Assembly: GCA_033964015.1 (NCBI GenBank)
Contig: CM066913.1
Span: 17,755,854 to 17,819,853, forward strand
Direction: 5' to 3'
From: Scolanthus callimorphus
Taxonomy: Eukaryota; Cnidaria; Anthozoa; Actiniaria; Edwardsiidae
Length of the DNA stretch: 64,000 bases
Every line of letters starts with the position of its first letter. Within the stretch, counting starts at the first letter, position 1. The notes under the pieces were generated by a model that made no database searches, was not told the DNA's origin, and saw nothing but the letters and a program-made list of their open reading frames with translations. Of the stretch, positions 46,501 to 58,500 are shown one piece after another. The position numbers and the translations under genes were made by a program.

Positions 46501-49500
46501 ACTTGACTGGTTTGCCTGATTTTACAAAAATGGCATCAGTGTTTTTGCTTCGAAAACAGTGCATGCTTTCACAAGTGATTTCTAGTTTCAACAGCGGCCA
46601 ACTCACAAAATTTGCTGCAGTTTTGGTTGAAAATAAAACAAAATTCCAGCGAATTCTCCAGGGTAAACTTTAGAAGGGTGCCAGAGGTATGTCTAAAAGA
46701 CTCAAATTCAGTAAATGAGCTATCCAAAAGCTATAAAAATGTTATTTTGTGAAGGTCGTGCACAAACCTGATCGACTAGTTTCTCCAAGCTCACACCATT
46801 TTCTCACACATGCGCGACAGAGAAATAACATTATTGTGCAGAAGATACTTTTGTGTGGTTGAAAAACATAATAAAACACTAAAAGTAAAAGAAAATGGTA
46901 AACTAAGAGGTTGAAGTCTCCACACAATTAATGCTTCCTAGGCCTGATACTTATAATAATTGTTCTGGAAGTTTTTTAGTCAAGTATGATCCACTTATTG
47001 CTTTTGTGCATAGATTCTTTTATGTAATTTTTCAGACACCACATTATGTGCATTTCAGGTATTCATGTTTTTTGTAGTCTGGCTGTAAAATAGAATAGCA
47101 TCATTCAAAATCCTAATGCCCATGCAGGACTCAAAAAGGGACACCATAGACCTGATATGCTATAACATCAAAAAACAGAGTCCAGGATTCAATTCAGCAC
47201 ATTGGCATTAGTTAAACTGCACAGTTTGGAGAGAATTACTCGGAAACAACTTTGAGCTCTGGCTTATTTTTGTACAAAGAAATGTGTGGGCAAAAACATC
47301 AAAACGAAGCTGGTAGTGCATTGCCTTTCCAGCAAATGGTCAATTAAAAATACATATTGCTCAGTATTCAAACAATCTTTACTTACTAATACGAATGTGC
47401 TGAATTTAAAACTAGACTCTGTTTTGTGATATATTAATGTGGTAAAGGTCTTCTGGGAAAGTTACAGCTACAGTGTACAACTAAAATTAGCCAGCTAGCT
47501 GACATTTAAGCTAGATAACCACACAATCCTTTGTTGTCATAATCTAGAGTAATTAAAACATACTATTGTATACCTATCTCACCTACATGCTTTAATATTG
47601 TTGTTCAATATTTTTTCTTTCAGGTTTTTGAATAACAATAAGATATCATCTATAGGTGACAATGCCTTTGTCAATCTCTCCAACCTTCAAATTTTGTAAG
47701 TAATTCTATGAAATGTTTTAATTTTTAGAAATGTTTTAGCTAAATCAAGTAGCTTCTTTCAAGTGGTTTTCTAAAGATTGGAATGTTTGTTTTAATACTG
47801 ATTGCGGATCACCACAATGCAAAAAGCCAATATTGCAAGCCACTCCTTGGTAGCTATTATTTACGCTTTTTAAGAATGACGAATTACCCTGTTGGCATTT
47901 TTAAACTTTTGAAACCTGACAATAAGTCATTCATGCATTTGGTAAATTTGGTCCTTTTTTTTCTCACCCATGGGTAGCTCAGAACCCTCGCAGGAAGTTT
48001 GTAGGAGGTCTAATTGTATGTTGATAACTTAGCAATATTTAGACCTAAGCAAAGATTCTAACTGGACCCCCTACTGAAGACTGGTGTTGCTTGTCAATAT
48101 CAAACTTTAGTCAAATCACACTAGTGGTCTATTGTCAATGCTGCGTTCTGATTGGTTGAGTTTTACGAAAAGTGTCGGATTTGAAAGCCAGAAAATGGCA
48201 AATGACCAGACCAGAGAACGTTTTTTGGCTATACAAATTGACCTACTAGTGTGATTTGACTAAACAATTATTCCTCTCGCTGGGCTATTGACTCAGAGCC
48301 CATTCCTAAGTGAAGTAAATGTAAGATAGATAGACCCCCTCCCCCTATTATAGGTGAACGAAAACAAAAACGTCCGTTATAGAAGGTCAATGTTAGGCTA
48401 TTTTGGCCCAAGTTCAGCGAAAATCATGTTCCGAAAACCTTTTCAACGGCCTCGGCTGATAAATCGCTCATCAAAAAGTTTTATCAGCTGTCGAATCTCT
48501 AATCGCTGATAATAAAACTTGTTATGATAGGAATGGATTCCTCTGTTCAGCCAATTAGCCCTGGCAGGTAATAACTAACCAAGTCTTGCTACTCGCCGCT
48601 AGGCTCTGTTATTAGTCAAAATAATTACTTGCCCTCAAGTGCAATCGCTTTGCGCACGGGAAAGGTAGCTTTGGTCTTTGTTTTCCTTTTTGAAACGCAT
48701 CGCTAACGAACCCTAATAAACACCCCCAACATAGCCCACTTATTATTTAATATCCATTAGGGACGTGTAGATGAATTTTCATCAAACCGTTCATGTGAAA
48801 CTCCTGTTCACTTGACAAGATTATTTCACTCGTCTGTCTTTGCCAAGTGAGTAATAAGCCTCGTGGGAGAGTGTTTTCGAGTTTAATAACCTGTTCCTAT
48901 TTTGGGTTCCTTCCACCAGAAAACTAAATAAAAATAAGCTGGCCGAAGTGCCGACGACTGCCCTGAGCTATTTGAGTTCTCTTCGAATTCTGTAAGTACT
49001 TCTCGGCGCGGTTCTCTTATCTCTAAGACCATCTGTTTTAGTGTGTCTAATTACATTCACAGGGTCAACAAGGCCAACCTTCACTCGTATACTACAGCTT
49101 TTGTTGTATACTCTAACTTACGACTTTTTCTCTTTTGCAGAGACCTGAGTCGAAATCAACTAAAATCTGTATCGCCCTCATCATTTCGCAGACTTACATC
49201 CTTGCAAACTTTGTAAGTTTTAGCTAACTATGTTTTCCCGTGTTTCTTTTGTTCTGCATAGTTGAACTCATTAGAAACGTATCACTTTTGATGTTTTTCG
49301 CTAATGGCTCACCGTAGGTGACCTTTGAAGCCCTCGGCAGATTGGACTAGATTGTATATTGTATGGGTCCACCCTTCCGCACTTCGAAATCTCAGACAGA
49401 ATCCCATGAACAATATTTGTATTTTCAATAATCTACTATCTATTCCTAGTTAATTATTTCTGTCCCTCTACAGTAAGGCTAAATCCGGAAAGAGCTTAAA

Positions 49501-52500
49501 ACATGGCAGTTAGATCAAAGGAATTATTTTCCTCCCGCTTGTGGGCTTAATACTGTCTTAGTTGAGGTTTGGTTTCGAAATACATCTCACTTCGAGTGCA
49601 ATTAGGGTTTTGTCTGTGATGGCTACAAACCTAGCGCCAGACTTGACTGCACAGTACAGGTATTTTCAGCAAGGTTGTCGTTTGTGTCAGCCATAAACTA
49701 TTCTTCGTGAAAGAAAACAAGGAAATGCCAAAATTTTGCAAGTGATTTAGTCATAAAAGAATGTCGACAACCGCACGCAGAGTCCGCAGAGTACGGCTAC
49801 TGTGACGCATTCTCGACCCAGAGCTCCCCGGCTCGTATGCTCGCAGGGGAGGCTCTGGTGACATCCATTTGAGATCCTTCGCTGATTGGCTGATTTTGAA
49901 CGTTTGGACATGCGCAGATCAAATCTCGCGCATGCGTCAATGGCTGTCACCAGAACGAGCCGGGGGAGCTCTGGGTTCGAGAATGACTGTGACGCAGATA
50001 CAGAATAAGCGTCACACATAAGAAGAGTGGGTGGGTTTTATTTTTTGACAATTGAAACACTCTTCTATAATCTTTATTTTGCGTGTACGCTCCACTAAAA
50101 TACCACTAAAATATACAAGGACGTACGTCATCCATTTATTTAAGGGTTTTTTTACATTATTATTTTCCTTTTTTTCTAGGAGGCTTTCAAAGAACAAAAT
50201 TTCTACTGTCCGTGGAGCCTACTGGGTATTGGATAATCTCGAACAGCTGTAAGTAAAAGCCACTCCAATGTTAAGTGTGCATTGTGTTTTTTTGGGGGGT
50301 GTAGCTTTAGGAAACACCCACTGCATGCTGGCTCTGCAACAAGTAGCACTTTTACAGGATTTGAGCGCCTTATTACACCATTTACCAGCAATTTACAATT
50401 GCTCTTGATTCTGATTGGCTGTCAGGGAAGCCATTCAATTGAATTTCTGACGATTTTGACATATTGATTGGCTAACAGGAAAGCCATTCAACTGCAAGTT
50501 ATATTTTAAAACTTTCTGTCGATTTTCATTGGCTAATAAGCCGGCAGTCATACAGCAGGGTGTAATAAAACAAATAACTTGAATTTAAGTGTCAATGTAT
50601 TAAACAAGGAAAAAAAACTCAAACAAACTAGGGTTAAAACCCGGCCAAACGGGAGGCTGGACCAGTTGGCTGTTTACAAGGCAAAGTCTGCAGTGACTAG
50701 AGCGGGACCTTGCTTAAGGATCCCGCGGGAGCGCCAGCAAGCCACGGGATTCTTGGACATGGAGCGGGACACTTCAAACTCGGCATCTCCTGGCGGGGCT
50801 GGACCCGTGGAAGTCCGACAGACCTCTCGAAATAAACTGTTGTTGACTCTATTTGATATTTTGTCTTTTCTTCTAGCTACCTTGATAGAAATAACTTCAC
50901 CACCATCGAGACAAGTTGGTTCTTTGGACTTCAGTCTTTACAGAACTTGTAAGTTTGAGCAAATTTCAGACTTTTTCTTGTAGTATGCATGTTACCATTT
51001 CATGCGAGCCATTCTTGTTAAAATCTATGTTATGATATTCGCTAACATGCCTTTTGTCTCTGTAGGTATTTGCAGAATAATAAAATACTGACAATCACAC
51101 TGACTAAGTTCGCTGACTGGAGGTCGTTTCCCGTTCTACGCAAGCTGTAAGTTCGCATTCTTCTCGACATTTTGTCTCGTAAAATGCCTTTCCATTTAGC
51201 TTGTCTATAGTCTAATGACATTGCTGTTCTTTCCTTTGTAGAAATTTGGCGAAAAACAAGCTGTCACACATCAGTGACCAGACATTCAAAGATCTCCTGG
51301 CTCTAAAATTCTTGTAAGTGTACATAACATGCAAAATTCTAAAATTCATCAAAAGTTTGTAAAATCAGTTCGCTACAATCTCGTACCCAAAGCTGCCTTG
51401 CTCGCCGCCTCGCGGCTCTTGTACCAGCCATTTGTGGGCCTTCGCTGACTGGCTGATTTTGAACATTAGTGCATGCGCAGAAAGTTCTTTCTTTTGGCTT
51501 TGTAAAATCTCGCGCATGCGTCAGTGGATGTTTTCGCTCCGATGTTTAGGAAGTATTTCGGAGTTTGTGAACAATTGAAGTTCTGCAGAGCTTTAAACGT
51601 AACCTCTTTTTCGCTTTATTTTTCCAGAAACTTGGGCAACAACCATATATATCATATTACAGCAGGTTCCTTCTCGGATCTTCATCTCTTAGAATCTCTG
51701 TAAGTACTAATGGCTTTCTGGAAATATATTTATTCTCTCAGCTTTCGGGTTTTTATATCCAGCCAACCTATTCTTCATTCAATCCTATGGGAAAGGGGAC
51801 ACGTGGTAGTCCTTCGTCTTTCAGCCAATCAAATTGCGAACTAAAACAAAACGCGCCATTGCTCACGTCATGACTAAACGTATGTCTGACTTCGCCTCCT
51901 GATTGGTTTGTTGTTAAATGGCTTCCACTCCTGATTGGCTAGTGGTTTTGTATTTGCGCGCCATTGCTCACGTCATGACTAAACGTATGTCTGACTTCGC
52001 CTCCTGATTGGTTTGTTGTTAAATGGCTTCCACTCCTGATTGGCTAGTGGTTTTGTATTTGCGCGCCATTGCTCACGTCATGACTTAACATATGTCTGAC
52101 TTCGCCTCCTGATGGTTTGTTGTTAAATGGCTTCCACTCCTGATTGGCTAGTGGTTTTGTATTTGCGCGCCATTGCTCACGTCATGACTTAACATATGTC
52201 TGACTTCGCCTCCTGATTGGTTTGTTGTTAAATGGCTTCCACTCCTGATTGGCTAGTGGTTTGTATTTGCGTTAAATTTCGAGATTCATCTGAATTCCGC
52301 TATAACAGGGTTCCCACGGGTCCTTGAAAACCTGGAAAGTTATGGATTTTGGAAATGTCCTTTCCAGGCCTGGAAAGTCCTCATACTCCATTCCATTCAC
52401 AAAAGCCCATCAAAGTAATTAAAAGTCATGGAAATATTTTCCTGAAGAAATATTTACAATATGTTGGGTGTATTTCTTGTAAAATTTTGAATAAAAGGAT

Positions 52501-55500
52501 ACCTATGTTGTAGCCTGAGTATCAGGCGGAATTTTATTTTTCTGTGTGATACTCAGGCTACCTATGTTGCTCTTTTCGTGCGCGAATCCCGCATTTTTCA
52601 TTATGAAAGGTCATTAAATTTTCGAAATGTCCTTGAAAAGGTCCTTAATTTAAGTCCTGGAATTTTGAAAGCCGGAAAACGCGGGAACCCTGTATAACCA
52701 TAAACATAGAGCGGATTTCAGGTGACTTGCGCTTTCTACGTGTTCCTATTGGTCGAGATCTTGGGTCTTTGTTTAGCCTGCCAATCAGAAAGAACCAAGC
52801 TCATAGTTGCTCTTGTTTTATCGAGTCATGACTAACCGAAGTCGTACTTACTTAGTCTCATGACTGGTTTGTTGTTGAATGGGTTTCGTTTCTGATTTGC
52901 TAAATCTATTTACTTTGCGTTTAGTTTTCCACCCTCATCTGAAATAAGATAGTTAACAGTTGTAGATTAACTTTCCGAGTTACAAAATGTACCATATTTG
53001 GAAAGAAGTCCCTTGTCCCTCCCTTGTCCCTTTCTTACATCAGGGCACACGCTAACAAAGCAAACAAAAACCTCGACTGTGCGCACGTTCAAAAAAATCA
53101 TTGTTTTCTAAATGTGGTATTTTTCGTATCACGCACTACATGTTTAAACTCATTTCTATGTTTCTGGTTATAATAAAATGTTTTAATCTTTCCTCGCTGC
53201 ATTACTGCTCTGCGGCAGTAATATTTATGATATTTCTGATCGACAATGAAAACGTGTTCCAAACCCTGCATGTTGAAAACTTGCGGTCTGGTCATTTCAT
53301 TGATATTGATACAGGAAAATGAGACAGCAAATTATATTATATTGATGTGGGAGGATAAACTGGGCCAGAAAAACGCTTATTGCTAGTAACTTCCGTGTGT
53401 GCGGTATTTCTGATTGTGCATAGTATAGATCCCTTCTCAGACACTTCTTTGGTATTGTTCTCATTCGATATTACAAAACGAATTACATGTAGAAATCTCG
53501 AAAGTACCTTCTACAAACAAAGTTTGATTCTTCATTTACCGAATTCAATCGAAAATATTGCACTGGATTCCCTAAATCAGCCGATGGAAATGGATGCTTT
53601 CTCTGAGTCGGTATGTTGCTAGGCTGACAAAATGAGGTGCGAATTTATTCCAATAACAGTGAAACAGCCCCTTGAAGTACCATGCACAGGGCGTTTTTCT
53701 AGCGACATTAGACTCACACTCGCTAATATCGGACAATATCGTCGTCTCAATAAAACCACAGCGTCTGTTTTCTTTTGGTGTCATGGGAAGCATTTTTGTA
53801 TATAGGTTAATTTTAGATGGAGACATTTTTTGTCAAGGTCATAATGGTTTTATTTTTATTGTGTTTAGGGATTTGAGTAACAATGATATTTCATGGACAG
53901 TCGAGGAAATGAACGGTCCTTTCAAAGGGCTCAGGAACCTTGCAAATCTGTAAGTGCACTGTTGTAAGATGTATGATGTAGGTGGCAATGATTGTGATAA
54001 AGATGCCGGCATCTGTAGCAAGGGTGATGATGATCGGATGATGTTGATTCTGCTGCTGATGGTTATACAGCCGATTGCGTTTGAGCGTTTTACCCTAACA
54101 GTTCCCACGTTACGTTTGAACGTTTGAAAGTTGCGTTGTGAGATAAAAAGTCGGATGTTTCCAAGGGCAACCGCCATGTGTATTTTTCACTGACCAATCA
54201 GAGAGGACAGAACTCTTTGGTTCGCCATAGAAACGTCTCGTTTCATCCTAGAAACGCAATTTTCAAACGTTCAAACATAACGTGCGAACTGTTAGGGTAA
54301 AACGCTCAAACGCAATCGACTGTAGTTGATGATAGCGACAACTTTAGGGACCAGTCATTATTTAAGTTGGAGGGGGTGGTGGTGGAGAAATGTGAGGGGG
54401 GAGGGGGTGGGGTTGGAAAATTGCGTTAAATAGGAAGGGCTTTGAAATGTGAAATTTAGGGAATCGGGGGTCTTCAAAACTTCGAATCGTGGACCCCTTA
54501 AGAGATTCGCTTTTGGTATCTGACACAGACCCTCCACTTCCCTCGATTTATCTCCTTATGCCCAGACGATGGAGACGGCAATACCCAGCTTTTCTCCCGG
54601 GTTTCTGCAAGAAGGCTACTGAATGATGATGGTGATGATTGTCATGATGTTGATATGAGGATTTTGATTTCTGGACTGTTTTCTGTTGTTGAGGACTGTT
54701 TTGATTTCTTGTTAATTTGTTATTGTGCTAATTTATCATGTTTTTATTCCTCGCCCCAGGCGACTTGATGGGAATCGTATCACGGCCATTGCAGGCAAAG
54801 CATTCCTTGGGCTTGAGAATTTACAATTTTTGTAAGTACACAACACTTTATTAAGTAAAAAAAAAACGCAAAAAAAATCCGAGCTCCCAGATGAATCCAT
54901 TATTTCCAGTAATTTATTAAGTCTACCTCTTCATATTGTTCATTTTTCTTTTTTCTTCAGAAACATCTCGGCAAATATCATCACGTCTATTGAAGAAGAG
55001 GCTTTCCAGGAAATGGAGAAACTGCAGCTACTGTAAGTATTCTGTCTTTTAAAGAAATAAAACTGTCATCATCAAAATAAAACTGAAATCATCAAATATC
55101 TTCATATGAATTGAAAATAGTTACTTCTTGTAAAACATTATTTTTCTGGCGTCCAGAACTGTGTATAAATGTTTGTGTTTTTTTTAAGGTGGCTCAACAC
55201 CTCTCATCTAATGTGCGACTGTAAGTTAAAGTGGCTCGGGGGGTGGTTGCGCGCACATCCGTTCTCTGCTCACACCGTGCGCGCCCGCTGTCTTCATCCT
55301 CAACACCTTCATTTGAAGAGCGTGTTCAACATCACCTCCAGTGCCTTTATTTGCGGTAAGTAAATGGATACTTTCCTAATATAAACAAAAAATTGCATCT
55401 CTTTTCCTTACTGATACCTTGTAAGGTCCTGAAAGTCTTCTTAGAAGAAAGCTTAAATAGCCTGTGTCAACCACTCCTTTGTTATTGTTTTCGTTGATAT

Positions 55501-58500
55501 TAGAAGACGAATTACGTGTAGAAGTCTCTAAATCAACGTCAAAAACAAAGTTTCAGATTTGATTTACCAAATTCAATCGAGAAAATTGCTCTATATTCTC
55601 TAAATCTGCCGATGGAAATGGATGCTTTCTCCGACTTGGTATGTTGCTATGCTGTGAAAATGGCGGCTGACACAGGCTCTTTGACTCACGCGCCACTGAC
55701 TAAGACTGAGTGACCATTGAAATCAGCTTTGTTACTAAATGAGTATGATTCGAGGTCATTATTTTCTTCTGTATAAGCTTACTTAACTTTCCCAAGGATG
55801 GAAAAAGCAAAATTTCGGGAAGTGTTCGGATTTCCCATGGATAGCCATTAATAGCCGTGGAAAATACGAACACTTCCCGTTCTTCTACTATTGCAAATTC
55901 AGCTTTTCCCATCATTGGGTTTCTTCAGAAATTCCCTGTGATAGCTCTCGCTTCTGCTTGATTCTCGTAATATGTCAAAGCTGATATAATGAGTACAGGT
56001 GTGATACTTGATCTGCCGAATCTAATCGGTGATACTGCACTACAATCGACCAATAGACAAAATCGGCTAACGGTGTTTACATCTTGTTGCCACCCAATTC
56101 AGATCATGTGATGATTCCTTTGGGTGGATACTTTTGTTACTCGTGCACTCGGTCGAGTGAGAACAGTTTGACACTTGTGACCAGCCAAAGGAATCATCAC
56201 ATGATCTGAATTGGGTGGCAACAAGATGTAAACACTTTTATGCTTTCTCAGACTTTCCGTATGTTACTTAGGTGGATAAAATAGTGTTTTACTGAAGCTC
56301 TTTAATTTGATATTTATGGAAGTTTTAGCCTGCTAGCAGGCGTTGGAGGCTGTTTTTATCGGCGAAACCCCGAAGTTCGTAGTCGCGAGCGCCATCTTGG
56401 ATTTTTTTTGGCCGAGTGACAATGGGGCGAGCCCCCCCACCCCCTCGTTTTGTCACTCGCCCCATTGTCACTCGGCCAAAAAAAATCCAAGATGGCGCTC
56501 GCGACTACGAACTCCGGGGTTTCGCCGATAAAAACAGCCTCCAACGCCTGCTAGCAGGCTATGGAAGTTTGAATATTGCTGTCTTACGATCTCATTGACT
56601 CCTTGTATTGCTCTTGCAGACACCAGCAACCCTATTCCCCAGATCTCGGTCCACCCGACTTCCCAGCAGGCCATGCGAGGTGACAACATCACGCTCCACT
56701 GTCGCGTTCAAGTTTTTCAGAAGAACGACTCAGGCGTGACGCTAGAATGGCGGCGTGACTATGAAGTGCTAGCAGATGGGGATGTAACCAATCATGCCAA
56801 GGTAGATCTGTCTGTCTCTATATATAATAAAGTGCGCTCTGATTGGCTAAAAACAATGCTCTATTCCACTGATAAAGTAATAGCTACATCGTAAAAGCAC
56901 TAAAGCACAATAGTCGTTTACAACGTTCTCGTGCCCCCAAACATCACGCGTGCTCTATTTCGCCTACAACGTCATAAAATGTTATACCCTAATGCTTAGT
57001 TATACTACGACACGAGTAAAACGCGCGCTCTGATTGGACGATAGGTCGTGTGTTACAGTCAACACGCGACTACACACGTACGACTGGCGTCATAGCGCGG
57101 GAAACCCAAACTGCGGTCACGCAACGACACTAGTAAAACGCGCGCTCTGATTGGTCGATAGGTCGTGTGTTACAGTAAACACGGGACTACACACGTACGA
57201 CTGGCGTCATAGCGCGGGAAACCCAAACTGCAGTCACGCAACTCGACTGCAAATACAAACATTCAACACCATATGGCGATTTTCGCGGGAATTATAAAAA
57301 GCCACCTTATTGCGCCAAAGCTATATTTAGCCTTCGTTAGAGCGCGCACCCCATCTCATCCCAAGTCTTTCCCGCTCTGGGGTCATTGTATTACTACAAT
57401 TTTCAGAATTCTGCGAATTCTGCGCCAACTAACAAACTGCGGTTTGACTTCCGCGAACAAAACGAGTGAACAGCTCTGGGTGATTTTTCGCAGGCTAGCT
57501 AGGCTTCAAAACCAAGTTGTCCACCATAAATTGCAAACGAAACGAAGCCAAAACGCAGTTTGGCGTTCGGAAATGTAAAGTTGGAGTTCGCACAGTAATG
57601 AAACTTGCAGTAATCATAATGAGAGTATATATGTTTATATTGAATCTGAAACAATAATAATTGAGTGACAGTCCGCCTACGCTCGGGTTAGGTGTTTATT
57701 CTCGGCTAACCATAGTATTCCGTCCATGTTTGACCATCTGTGCCATAAGGTGGGTTAACATCGTCTGTGTTTTCACACATGATACTTGATTTCCCGTCTA
57801 GACCGTGGATGAAGATACGGTTACATATATCAGCGACCTGTTCCTACAAAACGTGGACTTCGGGGACGCGGGCCTTTACCAGTGCATTGCCTCGAACAAA
57901 TATGGATCAAAATACTCCAAGAAAGCGCGCCTGGATGTTTATGGTGAGTTGTGGTTCTTGTTAGTGCCTCTTCTTGTTAGAGATGACATGCCACTTAGCG
58001 CTAACCAGACCGAGAACCGCACTCCGATTTGTCTTGAGGCGCAGTTTAAAATGTAATGAATATGAAACCACTATCGCGGGAAGGAAACCAACTTCTGACC
58101 TCATACTTAAGGGGTCGCGCACAGATCCGTGAGAAATAGGTTGGAAATTTATACGCGCAGACAAGAATCGATCCCTGCTATTGAAGCTATTGTGCGCGTA
58201 ATATTATAGCTCCAAAATATCCATACTACCCCCCTGGGGGAGGGAGTCATTGATACAGCCCTTGTAAGATATAGGCCTTTTGAGTCGATACCCTCAGGGC
58301 AAAACGTTGTAGAGTTAGGGCTGTGGAAAACGAGGTACAGCGTGCCCAACCAAACTAAAACGGTTGTAATATTCTCGATTTATACTGCCACATGCATGTA
58401 TTTTAAAGGGGCTCTCGCACGCTGAATATTCGTCCACCGTGGACATAAAAGAAATAAAATTGTAACCGTGAAAACACATGTACATTTGCCCGTAGTAATC

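Noticed and set aside
56343..56544. Identical-looking 62-codon frames on opposite strands (MEAVFIGETP...)
   Set aside because: They are mirror images produced by the two arms of the 236-bp hairpin MITE.
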